Source of the DNA: Bacillota bacterium
GTDB taxonomy: Bacteria; Bacillota; Bacilli; Bacillales; Bacillaceae_J
Length of the DNA stretch: 13,061 bases
Assembly: GCA_023457235.1 (NCBI GenBank)
Contig: JAEWMK010000516.1
Location: 1-13,061 of the forward strand
Direction: 5' to 3'
The first letter of the stretch is position 1, and each line of letters opens with the position of its first letter. Below are positions 1 through 7,089 of the stretch, one piece after another. Below the pieces are notes generated by a model that had not been told where the DNA came from, did no database searches, and saw only the letters and a program-made list of their open reading frames with translations. A program made the translations under genes and the position numbers.

Positions 1-1122
1 CCCAAGTGTCGGCATGCCCCGCCATATTTGCCCTGGATTGTTTTTGAATTTAGGGAAAATATTCGGTCCTTTACACTTGTTGCCTTCGATCGTCTCCCAT
101 TCTACAAATGCCTCTCGAGCTATAAAATGTGGGTGATTTGGCAATTCCTCAAAAGTCATCATTTTATTAGCCGCAATCTTACAATCAGAGAAATCCTTCT
201 CTACCTCGTCAACCGGCATACTTAATAAGTATTCTTCTATTTTTTGTTCGATAAGCTCAGCTTTAGGTCCATCTAGCCAAAGTGCTGTTGTACCTTCCGG
301 ATATTCTTCCGTTCCCCATAGATAACCAAGCCCAATTCTTTCAAGAATTGCCTTATTCTGCTTAGCACCATATAGACATAGGCTTAAGAAACCATCCTTA
401 CACTTGTACACTCCGATTCCACATAAATTCTGATGTTTTGCACCAGCACGCGGATAGAGAATGCCTGCATTAAGGTAGTCCATCATGTAATAAGCACCCA
501 TTCGAAGCATCACTTCATACATGGCAATGTCAATACTCTCGCCAACTCCAGTTTTCTGTGCCTTATAAAGGGCTGCGAGTGCCGAACCCACGACCATTTG
601 TGAGGTAAAATAATCACCAGTATAAGGTGAAGCAATCATCGGCTGGTCTGGAGATCCGTTTTGACTTAGGTAGCCGCTAAACGCTTGAGCTGTTTGGTCA
701 TAAGCTGCCCTGTTTACTCTTTCCATATCGCCATACTGACCATAGCCGGAAACATGTACAATGACTAAGGATTTATTATGTTCCCATAGCAATTCATCGG
801 TGATGCCACGCTTTGCAAACGCTGGTCCCTTGCTTGATTCAATAAAAATATCCGCTGTTTCAATTAGTTTTAAGAATACTTCTCTTCCTTCTTCCGAGAA
901 GATATCCAACGATAAGCTCCGCTGATTGCGACGTTCTAGTTCTTTCACATAGGTTGTGTCCCGCATTGAATCGCCATTAAATGTATTTTCAATCCAAGTA
1001 ACATCTGCACCCCATTCAGCCATTAATTGTGCTGCTACCGGTCCTGCTATTTCGACTGCGGAATAGACCACTTTTAATCCCTGTAAGTTCCCAAAAGCCG
1101 GTACGTTTGTTGCCTTTGACAT
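1..1122 (-). CDS. caiB: L-carnitine CoA-transferase CaiB, 3' end cut off by the window edge
   Basis: CaiB is a class III (formyl-CoA transferase family) CoA-transferase. It moves CoA from gamma-butyrobetainyl-CoA or crotonobetainyl-CoA to carnitine in the cytoplasm. The reading frame stays open for 374 codons to base 1. From memory it aligns almost collinearly with E. coli CaiB (405 aa), including EIAGP near residue 24, ESSKGPAFAKRGITDE near 95-110, DIAMYEVMLRMG, and GPNIPKFKNNPGQIWRGMP just before the edge. The catalytic aspartate, Asp169 in E. coli, is Asp170 here in the context PYTGDYF. About 30 residues are missing. The start at 1122 is preferred because AAAAGGAG sits 8 bases upstream; an in-frame ATG two codons earlier is too close to it. 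The gene follows caiA by 42 bases with no terminator, so it is in the same operon. caiC, caiD and caiE would be expected beyond the edge. Confidence 0.93.
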   Translation of the reverse strand, partial: MSKATNVPAFGNLQGLKVVYSAVEIAGPVAAQLMAEWGADVTWIENTFNGDSMRDTTYVKELERRNQRSLSLDIFSEEGREVFLKLIETADIFIESSKGPAFAKRGITDELLWEHNKSLVIVHVSGYGQYGDMERVNRAAYDQTAQAFSGYLSQNGSPDQPMIASPYTGDYFTSQMVVGSALAALYKAQKTGVGESIDIAMYEVMLRMGAYYMMDYLNAGILYPRAGAKHQNLCGIGVYKCKDGFLSLCLYGAKQNKAILERIGLGYLWGTEEYPEGTTALWLDGPKAELIEQKIEEYLLSMPVDEVEKDFSDCKIAANKMMTFEELPNHPHFIAREAFVEWETIEGNKCKGPNIFPKFKNNPGQIWRGMPTLG

Positions 1123-1164
1123 TATCATTACTCCTTTTCTCCGGGTTAAAATATTAATCTACGA

Positions 1165-2298
1165 TTAGCGGTATTTTTTAAGTACCGTTCTACCTGCAGT
1201 AAGAATTTGCATTTCGTCTGAACCTCCAGAAACTCTATCAACACGAAGGTCACGCCAGAATCTGCTGATCCGGTGTTCGCCAGCGATACCTACACCGCCT
1301 AAAACTTGCATGGCGTCATCTACTACTTCAAAAGCAGCATTTGCGCAGTAATATTTACACATAGCAGCATCACCAGAATCCGCTAAACCATTATCAATCT
1401 TCCAAGCAGTTTCATATAACATGTTGCGCATATTCTTAACTTTGATCGCCATACGACAAAACTTCTCTTGAATTAGTTGGAATCGCCCAATTGCCTCACC
1501 AAATTGTTTTCTTTGGTTAGCATATTTAGCCGCATCTTCTAGTGCACATAGTGCAGTAGCGTAATTCGTACAGCCAACAAGGAAACGTTCAAAGTCAAAC
1601 TCTTCCTTCACACGGTTAAAGCCATTTCCTTCTTTTCCAAACATATCTTTTTCTTCTAATTCAACGTTATCGAAATAGATTGAACAGCAGCTATCCATGC
1701 GTAAACCTAATTTTGGAAGCTTCTCAATTTTAATGCCTGGTTTTGTCATATCAACAAACCATTCTGAAAAAGTAGAGTAGTTGTCAGAATCTCTCGCCAT
1801 TACTACTAAGTAAGGAACACCAGCACCACTTGTAATATAGATTTTTTGTCCGTTTAAATAGACTTTGCCATTTTTGCGAGTGTACGTAGTCTGCAGGCTG
1901 CCTACATCTGATCCTGCTCCTGGCTCAGTAATCGCTGAATTCCACATTTGTTTTCCTGTACCGCGTAGGGCCATGATTTTTTCAATTTGCTCTTCAGTTC
2001 CTTCACGTAGAACCGTATTAAAGCCAGGAAGCTGATATAAAACGTATGTTGGTGCACCTAATCTGCCTAGTTCTTCCCAAACAGCTGTTAACGTTACAAG
2101 CCCTGCATCAAAACCACCATGTTCTTCCGGTAATAAAAGGCTATCAATTCCTAAATCAGCAAGTTCTTTAACCCATCTTTCTGGATACTCACTTTTTTCG
2201 TCACACTCAAGAAAGTAACTTTCCCAGTTCTCTCTCCCCATCAATTCACGAATCCCTGCAACGATTAATTCTTGTTCATCTGTAAGTCTAAAATCCAT
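1165..2298 (-). CDS. caiA: Crotonobetainyl-CoA reductase CaiA
   Basis: CaiA is an FAD-dependent enzyme of the acyl-CoA dehydrogenase fold that runs in the reducing direction. It converts crotonobetainyl-CoA to gamma-butyrobetainyl-CoA, with electrons normally delivered by the FixABCX electron-transfer flavoproteins. The 377-residue product begins MDFRLTDEQEL, like E. coli CaiA (380 aa) as I recall it. Landmarks are NSAITEPGAGSDVGS near 120-134, QFGEAIGRFQLIQEKF near 265-280, QVLGGVGIAG near 331-340, and SGGSDEMQI near 357-365, which carries the family's catalytic-base Glu. A longer frame starting at 2316 is rejected because that ATG overlaps the GGAGGG Shine-Dalgarno sequence lying 9 bases before the ATG at 2298. 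The gene lies between caiT (101 bases upstream) and caiB (42 bases downstream) on one strand. Confidence 0.95.
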   Translation of the reverse strand: MDFRLTDEQELIVAGIRELMGRENWESYFLECDEKSEYPERWVKELADLGIDSLLLPEEHGGFDAGLVTLTAVWEELGRLGAPTYVLYQLPGFNTVLREGTEEQIEKIMALRGTGKQMWNSAITEPGAGSDVGSLQTTYTRKNGKVYLNGQKIYITSGAGVPYLVVMARDSDNYSTFSEWFVDMTKPGIKIEKLPKLGLRMDSCCSIYFDNVELEEKDMFGKEGNGFNRVKEEFDFERFLVGCTNYATALCALEDAAKYANQRKQFGEAIGRFQLIQEKFCRMAIKVKNMRNMLYETAWKIDNGLADSGDAAMCKYYCANAAFEVVDDAMQVLGGVGIAGEHRISRFWRDLRVDRVSGGSDEMQILTAGRTVLKKYR

Positions 2299-2399
2299 TA
2301 TGAAATCCCTCCACATATTAATTGAAATGAAGCTATATTACCTTCCAATAATAATTAAAAACTGCAAATCTACTAATAAACCCAAGTGCTTATATAACC

Positions 2400-3941
2400 T
2401 TATCCTGCTCTCTTATCTTCATCTTTTTTATCTTTCTTCCCAATATGCCAACCTGTTTTCTGAACTTCTTTGAAAAACGAAATTGGGATTATAATACAAA
2501 CAATCATCATTGGCAAACCACCTAAAACCGAGGCTGTTTGCAATGGTTTTAGTCCCCCCAACATTAGTAGTGAGATTGCTAGTAAACCAAGTAATAACGA
2601 CCATGCGATCCGATTTATCCTTGAAGGTTCATCATCTTCAGTGATTTCCTTAGTCGTAACCATTGCCAATGTATAGGCAACACCATTAATGAATGTCGCT
2701 GTAGAAATGAAAGCGTAAACGAGTATTACAGGCAAAACAATTTTCGCTAAAGGTAACGTATTATATATTCCAACAATGGCAGCAGCCGGACCAGCTGTTT
2801 CCATTATCTTGCCAATGTCTACTAAACCTTCGTAATGGGCAAACATTCCATAGTTCGTAAACACACCGAAGAATACCATTTCACCAAGTACAATTGCTCC
2901 TAATACTCCCATTGCGAATTGGCGTACGGTTCTTCCTTTGGAAATTCGCACAAGATAAATTGAATACGTAACAACACAGTTTAAGAACCAAGCCCAGTAA
3001 AAGATGGTCCATCCTTGTGGGAAACCAGACTTACCATAAGGATCTGTATAGAACGTCATTCTTGTAATATTCTGAAGCATCGTTCCAAGAGCGTCAGTAA
3101 AACCATTTAAAATAAAGGATGTAGGACCAAACACTGCGACAAAAATAATAACTCCAAAAGCTAAATACACTCTTATATCGCTTAGTACTTTAATCCCTTT
3201 CTGTAATCCGAAATAAATACTTGTTGTAAATAAGGCGATCCAAGCAACAAGAATCCATCCATCCATTGAAAGCGTATGGGGAATTCCAAATATCTTAGAA
3301 ATTAATTCTGCAACAAGAGGTGTACCTAAACCTAACGATGTACCTACTCCGGCAACCATTCCGATAATGTAAAGGATGTCAATTAATTTACCTGTAAACC
3401 CATCCTTATGTTTGCCTAATACGCCACACACACTACTTGGCTTCACAACATTCCTTTTCTTAACAAAGAAGTTATAACCAATAGCTGTTCCGATTACCAC
3501 ATACATAGCAGATGGAATTAGTCCCCAATGGTACATACCATAGGCAGAAGCCCATTGTGCAGCTTCAGTAGAAAATGGTTCTGCGCCAAAAGGCGGAGCT
3601 TGCATGTAATAATACCACTCGATTGTTGCCCAATATAAAAGGGCCGCGCTTGAGGTTGAAGTGAAGATCATTCCTAACCATGTACTAGTCTTAAATTCCG
3701 GTTCGCCATCTCCAAATCTTTTATCCTTGTACTTACCAAAGATAAAGTACATAGCAATAAGGAAAAGAATAATTACGTACCATTCAAATGACCAACCAAG
3801 CTTGTCTGTTGTCCAAGCCAAGGCCGCATTCGAAATTTCATTTGCTTTTTCAGGGTTTTTAATGATTAATCCACAAATAATAGATATAAATAGTAATGGT
3901 GGCCAGAAGATAATATGATCAATCTTCATTTTCTTCTTCAT
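2400..3941 (-). CDS. caiT: CaiT-type L-carnitine/gamma-butyrobetaine antiporter (BCCT family)
   Basis: This is a 513-residue, roughly 12-helix transporter of the betaine/carnitine/choline family. Its place at the head of caiTAB indicates exchange of external carnitine for internal gamma-butyrobetaine. Family marks are STSSAALLYWATIEWYYY near 95-112, GTSLGLGTPLV near 200-210, FYTDP near 297-301 and GFPQGWTIFYWAW near 306-318. Compared with E. coli CaiT from memory, Glu111, Tyr114, Trp142, Arg262, Thr304, Trp316 and Trp323 are kept as Glu108, Tyr111, Trp139, Arg257, Thr299, Trp311 and Trp318. The arginine that replaces a sodium ion in sodium-independent CaiT is therefore present. Three pocket positions differ: Trp324 is Phe319, Tyr327 is Cys322 and Met331 is Tyr326. 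The C-terminal tail is lysine-rich. The start is supported by AGGAGG 7 bases upstream. Specificity rests on operon context; another betaine substrate cannot be excluded. Confidence 0.9.
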   Translation of the reverse strand: MKKKMKIDHIIFWPPLLFISIICGLIIKNPEKANEISNAALAWTTDKLGWSFEWYVIILFLIAMYFIFGKYKDKRFGDGEPEFKTSTWLGMIFTSTSSAALLYWATIEWYYYMQAPPFGAEPFSTEAAQWASAYGMYHWGLIPSAMYVVIGTAIGYNFFVKKRNVVKPSSVCGVLGKHKDGFTGKLIDILYIIGMVAGVGTSLGLGTPLVAELISKIFGIPHTLSMDGWILVAWIALFTTSIYFGLQKGIKVLSDIRVYLAFGVIIFVAVFGPTSFILNGFTDALGTMLQNITRMTFYTDPYGKSGFPQGWTIFYWAWFLNCVVTYSIYLVRISKGRTVRQFAMGVLGAIVLGEMVFFGVFTNYGMFAHYEGLVDIGKIMETAGPAAAIVGIYNTLPLAKIVLPVILVYAFISTATFINGVAYTLAMVTTKEITEDDEPSRINRIAWSLLLGLLAISLLMLGGLKPLQTASVLGGLPMMIVCIIIPISFFKEVQKTGWHIGKKDKKDEDKRAG

Positions 3942-4083
3942 TTGACTTCCTCCTAATTATCCTTTGAACTATTCTGGCTCTGATGCTAACATGAAGTCCT
4001 TCCCTGTTCCCCACCTCCTACATATAAAAAATAAAATCTTTAAATTTAATCAAACCATGGTTTTTCTTTCACTAAATTATATA

Positions 4084-4100
4084 AGCAATAACCGTTCCAA
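4084..4100 (-). promoter_or_regulatory. Sigma-54 (-24/-12) promoter for the cai operon
   Basis: The minus strand reads TTGGAACGGTTATTGCT. The sigma-54 consensus is YTGGCACGN4TTGCW, so there is one mismatch (A for C in the -24 element). The invariant GG and GC pairs are exactly 10 bases apart, as required. Transcription would begin near 4073, leaving a leader of about 130 bases before caiT. The gene for SigL is the next one upstream, but the activator this sigma factor needs is not visible in the window. Confidence 0.72.
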
Positions 4101-4132
4101 CTTTTTCGTTAGCCTCACTAAAAAAGTTTATT

Positions 4133-4138
4133 ATTTTA
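4133..4138 (-). promoter_or_regulatory. Possible sigma-A -10 box for an Fnr-dependent caiT start
   Basis: The minus strand reads TAAAAT, a 5 of 6 match to TATAAT. A start near 4126 would put the centre of the TGTGA-N6-TCACA palindrome at about -41, the usual place for Fnr activation. No good -35 box is seen, as is normal for such promoters. The surroundings are very AT-rich, so chance matches are likely. Confidence 0.4.
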
Positions 4139-4156
4139 ACCAGAAAACAAATTGAA

Positions 4157-4176
4157 TTTGTGATATATTTCACAAA
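4157..4176. promoter_or_regulatory. Fnr/CRP-type or Rex-type palindromic operator
   Basis: The plus strand reads TTTGTGATATATTTCACAAA. Both 7-base arms are perfectly complementary. The core TGTGA-N6-TCACA is the site for CRP-family proteins, and Bacillus Fnr uses this same sequence. TTGTGA-N6-TCACAA also fits the Bacillus Rex (NADH-sensing repressor) site, though one inner base differs from the usual TTGTGAA arm. The centre is about 93 bases upstream of the predicted sigma-54 start and about 41 upstream of a possible sigma-A start. E. coli cai genes are induced anaerobically through FNR and CRP, which makes Fnr the more attractive reading. Confidence 0.65.
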
Positions 4177-4179
4177 AGA

Positions 4180-4199
4180 TTAGGTGAACAGAAACCTAA
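4180..4199. promoter_or_regulatory. Inverted repeat TTAGGT-N8-ACCTAA, possible activator site
   Basis: This perfect 6-base inverted repeat with an 8-base spacer lies 4 bases beyond the Fnr/Rex-like site. It is centred about 116 bases upstream of the predicted sigma-54 start, within the usual range for a sigma-54 enhancer-binding protein. No protein can be assigned. Confidence 0.4.
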
Positions 4200-4218
4200 G
4201 TTATACTTTATAAAAATA

Positions 4219-4299
4219 TTTTTGACACGTTAAATTTTTTTGACATCGAAATTCATTGGAGTTGTATGGCATAGAAATTATGTAAAAATTTTTTGACAT
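4219..4299. repeat. Three TTTTTGACAY repeats upstream of the cai promoters
   Basis: TTTTTGACAC (4219-4228), TTTTTGACAT (4237-4246) and TTTTTGACAT (4290-4299) lie in the same orientation. A weaker relative, GGTTTTGACG, is at 4349-4357. The third copy is half of an imperfect palindrome, ATGTAAAAATTTTTTGACAT (4280-4299), with 8 of 10 positions paired; the second copy pairs at 6 of 10. They lie about 145-225 bases upstream of the predicted sigma-54 start. They could be binding sites for an activator or repressor. Confidence 0.4.
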
Positions 4300-4396
4300 G
4301 AAGTAGCACTTGATATTGAAATGGAGATTGAAAATAAGTTTATTGGGGGTTTTGACGATAAAATAGCGGTGAAGGTTTTGTGAACAAAAATTTAGA

Positions 4397-4428
4397 TAAA
4401 AAAAAGCAAAGGAGCTGTTCCCTTGCTT
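4397..4428 (-). terminator. Rho-independent terminator of rpoN/sigL
   Basis: On the minus strand AAGCAAGGGA pairs with TCCTTTGCTT (one G-U pair) across a 5-base ACAGC loop, followed by a run of T. It lies about 75 bases past the sigL stop, so sigL is probably a separate transcription unit from the cai operon. Confidence 0.88.
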
Positions 4429-4502
4429 CGTCTATTTTCCCTATGATTTTGCATTCATCTCACCATTCTGGAAATAGAAGACTTCTATTGAATGGGGTAC
4501 AA

Positions 4503-5807
4503 TTAATATCGCTTCCGTTTCGTTGAGGAAGGAATGCCGAGCTGTTCTCGATATTTAGTTACCGTTCTGCGATTAAGCGTGAGCCCTTTGTCAGCAAACA
4601 ATATTTCCAATATTTTTTGATCCGATAAAGGCTTTTGCTTATTTTCCTCAGTCACGATAGCGGCGATCCATTCCTTCACAACCTCTGACGATATTTCGTT
4701 ATTTCCATCTGTAATTTTGCTTGTTGTAAAAAAATACTTTAATTCAAAAAGACCATGTGGAGTTTGCACATATTTACCATTCACTGCGCGACTTACCGTT
4801 GATTCATGTAGTTCAACGATCTCCGCTATTTCTTTAATAGTTAACGGTCTTAAATAAGAAGAACCTTTTTGAAAAAAGTCAGTTTGTTTTTCGATGATGG
4901 CCTGCATGACACGTACTAAAGTTGTCTTCCGTTTTTCTAATGATTTCTGCAGCCAGTGTAGATGCTCATACTTTTCGCTTAAATATTTGGACTCGTCATA
5001 TAGGGGTGATTGTTCAATTCTTTCACTATAATACGAATCTGTCGATAGCTTAGGATAAAGTTCATTATTGATCTTAGCAACGAAGCCGTCGCAGTTTTCA
5101 ATTATAATTATATCCGATTTAATCAATTGAGGAAGATCGTTTTGATAGCAACTAGCAGGCTTAGGATTCAAATGCTTTATTAAATCAAATATATTTTGAA
5201 TTTCCGTCATATCTACACCAATACTATTGCTAATTTCTCTCCACTTTCTCTCAACTAACTGTTCAAAGTAATGAGATATTATTACATCAGCCAATTCATT
5301 GTAGTCACCGATTTCTCTAATTTGAAGCAGGAGGCATTCCTGCAGTGTGCGGGCACCCACACCAACTGGTTCGAATGACTGTAAGCTATAGAGGGCTTGT
5401 TCTACCAATTCAATAGGCACGTTAAAATGTTTACTAACCTCTTCTAAATCTCCACGGAAATAACCATTCTCATCGACTAGAAATATTAAATATTTCATTA
5501 TTTCTTGATCTTTATGTTTAAGTGGCAAAAAACTTAATTGTTCCAATAAAAAATCATATAGATTTTGAGGCTGCTCAATATTATTTAACCAATTTAGTTC
5601 GCTGTTTGTATCTTTTTTGCGTTTTTTCACATTAATCCGATCGTTGTCAAACGTCTCAATATCGATTAACGGATTTTCCAAGGCCTGATCCATCAAAAAA
5701 CTCTCCAACTCACCCATAGGCATATGCAATAGTGAAAGCTGTTGTTCCATCTTGTTTGTCATAACAAGCTGTAACTTCTGGCTTTGAAAAAGTCCTTGTT
5801 CCATCAT
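4503..5807 (-). CDS. sigL: RNA polymerase sigma-54 factor (RpoN/SigL)
   Basis: This 434-residue protein is the size of B. subtilis SigL (about 436). Region I (residues 6-50) has the Gln/Leu-rich pattern ending in ALENPLID. The core-binding region contains FEPVGVGARTLQECLLLQ near 145-162. The DNA-binding part has a helix-turn-helix (LTIKEIAEIVELHESTVSRA, 322-341) followed by KYVQTPHGLFELKYFF, which is typical of RpoN. The RpoN box that reads the -24 element is NRRTVTKYRE at 412-421 (consensus ARRTVAKYRE). The protein directs core polymerase to -24/-12 promoters and needs an AAA+ activator to open them. The start has AGAGGAG 6 bases upstream; a second ATG follows immediately. The gene ends in its own terminator. 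A good sigma-54 promoter lies in the following intergenic region, ahead of caiT. Confidence 0.96.
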   Translation of the reverse strand: MMEQGLFQSQKLQLVMTNKMEQQLSLLHMPMGELESFLMDQALENPLIDIETFDNDRINVKKRKKDTNSELNWLNNIEQPQNLYDFLLEQLSFLPLKHKDQEIMKYLIFLVDENGYFRGDLEEVSKHFNVPIELVEQALYSLQSFEPVGVGARTLQECLLLQIREIGDYNELADVIISHYFEQLVERKWREISNSIGVDMTEIQNIFDLIKHLNPKPASCYQNDLPQLIKSDIIIIENCDGFVAKINNELYPKLSTDSYYSERIEQSPLYDESKYLSEKYEHLHWLQKSLEKRKTTLVRVMQAIIEKQTDFFQKGSSYLRPLTIKEIAEIVELHESTVSRAVNGKYVQTPHGLFELKYFFTTSKITDGNNEISSEVVKEWIAAIVTEENKQKPLSDQKILEILFADKGLTLNRRTVTKYREQLGIPSSTKRKRY

Positions 5808-5977
5808 AATCTACTCCTCTGATTCATATATAGTTCTATTTATATGAGTAAGAAATTTTCCTCACATAATATAAAGTACCATAACGAATTAAGGCCAAAT
5901 TTTAAATAATATATCTATTTCATTAACTTTTTGTGAAAATTATATGGATAATTATAATGATTAGTAGGTTAGAAGAG

Positions 5978-6006
5978 TGAGCCATGGGGTCGGGAACTGC
6001 GGCTCA
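5978..6006 (+). repeat. Hairpin repeat with GGTCGGGAA loop, copy A
   Basis: TGAGCC-A-TGG (5978-5987) pairs with CTG-C-GGCTCA (5997-6006), 9 pairs and one A-C mismatch, around the loop GGTCGGGAA. A second hairpin with the same loop but partly different stem bases is at 7605-7631. The G-U pairs hold only if the plus strand is the RNA. No plus-strand gene lies just upstream, and no T run follows. Confidence 0.55.
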
Positions 6007-6008
6007 AT

Positions 6009-6046
6009 TAAAAAAATAGAGCCCCCCTATATGTCTATGGGAGCTC
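6009..6046 (-). terminator. Terminator of the threonine aldolase-like gene
   Basis: On the minus strand GAGCTCCCATA pairs with TATAGGGGGGCTC, with a GA bulge and a 4-base GACA loop, followed by TATTTTTTT. It lies 12 bases past the stop at 6058. The last GGCTC could instead pair with the neighbouring copy A hairpin. Confidence 0.85.
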
Positions 6047-6057
6047 CATTCACGATA

Positions 6058-7089
6058 CTATTTAACGAGCAACTTTTTTAAATCCTCAATAAAAGCATCT
6101 ACCGCTTCTTCCTTTGTTGCCCATGATGTCACAAGTCGGATCGCGGAGTAATCTCCATCAACCTTTTCCCATATATAAAAACCATATTTATTTTGTAATT
6201 CGCTAATCACCGAATTAGGCAATATGGGAAAGATTTGATTGGATGGCGAATCTGTTAAAAAGCTAATATTGGCTTTGGAAATTTCCGCTTTAAGTTTATC
6301 CGCCATTTTATTAGCATGGGACGCAAGATCAAAGAACAGATCATCACGGAATAGCTCAAGAAATTGGATACCAACTAGTCGACCTTTTGCCAAAATAGCT
6401 CCTCTTTGCTTCATATAATAGCGGAAATCCGCCTTTAGTGAATCACGGCAAATAACTAAAGCCTCGCCAAGGAGTGCCCCATTTTTTGTTCCGCCAATAT
6501 AAAAAGCGTCAACAAGTTTAGGGAGATCGCTTATTTGAATATCATTTTTTTTGGAGCAAAGAGCGGACCCGAGTCTAGCACCATCCATAAACAAAAGAAG
6601 GCTATTGTCATCACAAAAAGCTCTTAATTGCTCTAGTTCATTCTTAATGTAAATCGTGCCAATTTCAGTGGAGTTCGATATGTATACAAGCTTTGGCTTT
6701 ACCATATGCTCATCCGTGTGGGAATTAAGTACATCTTGGAGGTGCGAAGGATTCAATTTCCCATCTACAACATTAACCGTTACGATTTTATGCCCCGTTG
6801 CTTCAATCGAACCTGTTTCATGGGTATTAATATGTCCTGTACTAGCAGAAATTGCTGCTTCATGTGGCCTTAGAAAAGCTGATAATGCAGTCAAGTTCGT
6901 TTGTGTTCCCCCAGTTAATAAATGAATATCCACATCACTCCGTTGGATCTTTTTCTTTATTAACTCCGCTGCCTCTAGGGAATATCGATCCAATCCATAG
7001 CCCTCTAACTGTTCAAGATTGGTTTCTACTAATGCTTGTAAAATTCTTGGATGTGCACCTTCGCTGTAGTCATTCTTAAAACTGTACAT
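6058..7089 (-). CDS. ltaE: Low-specificity L-threonine aldolase-like PLP enzyme
   Basis: This 343-residue protein belongs to the beta-eliminating lyase/threonine aldolase family of fold-type I PLP enzymes. Family features are LLTGGTQTN near 57-65 (phosphate binding), TGHINTHETG near 84-93 with His86 where the ring-stacking residue lies, LFMDGARLGSAL near 166-177 with the Asp and Arg of the cofactor pocket, and YIGGTKNGALLGEA near 197-210 with Lys202 as the likely Schiff-base lysine. The expected reaction is cleavage of L-threonine or L-allo-threonine to glycine and acetaldehyde, in the cytoplasm. Related beta-hydroxy amino acid lyases cannot be ruled out. Length is normal. The GGGGG before the ATG is a modest ribosome site; the upstream ATG in that frame meets a stop at once. 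It has its own terminator and seems to stand alone. Confidence 0.85.
   Translation of the reverse strand: MYSFKNDYSEGAHPRILQALVETNLEQLEGYGLDRYSLEAAELIKKKIQRSDVDIHLLTGGTQTNLTALSAFLRPHEAAISASTGHINTHETGSIEATGHKIVTVNVVDGKLNPSHLQDVLNSHTDEHMVKPKLVYISNSTEIGTIYIKNELEQLRAFCDDNSLLLFMDGARLGSALCSKKNDIQISDLPKLVDAFYIGGTKNGALLGEALVICRDSLKADFRYYMKQRGAILAKGRLVGIQFLELFRDDLFFDLASHANKMADKLKAEISKANISFLTDSPSNQIFPILPNSVISELQNKYGFYIWEKVDGDYSAIRLVTSWATKEEAVDAFIEDLKKLLVK

Larger units (their letters stand above)
3942..4396 (-). promoter_or_regulatory. Control region upstream of caiT
   Basis: This AT-rich stretch has no convincing gene; the open frames in it are short and lack family features. Read on the minus strand from far to near, it holds RTGTCAAAAA repeats (4219-4299), a TTAGGT-N8-ACCTAA inverted repeat (4180-4199), an Fnr/Rex-like palindrome (4157-4176), a possible sigma-A -10 box (4133-4138) and a sigma-54 promoter (4084-4100). 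The predicted leader of about 130 bases contains a 12-base perfect palindrome AAACCATGGTTT (4052-4063). It also contains an orphan AGGAGGTG (4012-4019) with no start codon at a useful distance, and a possible 7-codon reading frame (3969-3992) before caiT. Confidence 0.7.

Noticed and set aside
2299..2316. Upstream in-frame ATG adding six residues to CaiA
   Set aside because: This ATG overlaps the GGAGGG ribosome site for the ATG at 2298, and the resulting extra residues are absent from known CaiA.
3964..4155. 63-codon plus-strand open frame upstream of caiT
   Set aside because: It has no ribosome site, shows no family pattern, and runs over the leader and promoter elements of caiT.
4265..4280. 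Plus-strand TGGCAT-like sigma-54 site
   Set aside because: The -12 part reads TTAT rather than TTGC, and it points away from caiT toward the end of sigL.
4222..4299. TTGACA motifs on the plus strand as sigma-A -35 boxes
   Set aside because: None has a usable -10 box 16-18 bases downstream, and there is no plus-strand gene to serve.
5978..6006. Copy A hairpin as a plus-strand terminator
   Set aside because: An A-rich rather than T-rich tract follows, and no plus-strand gene lies upstream.
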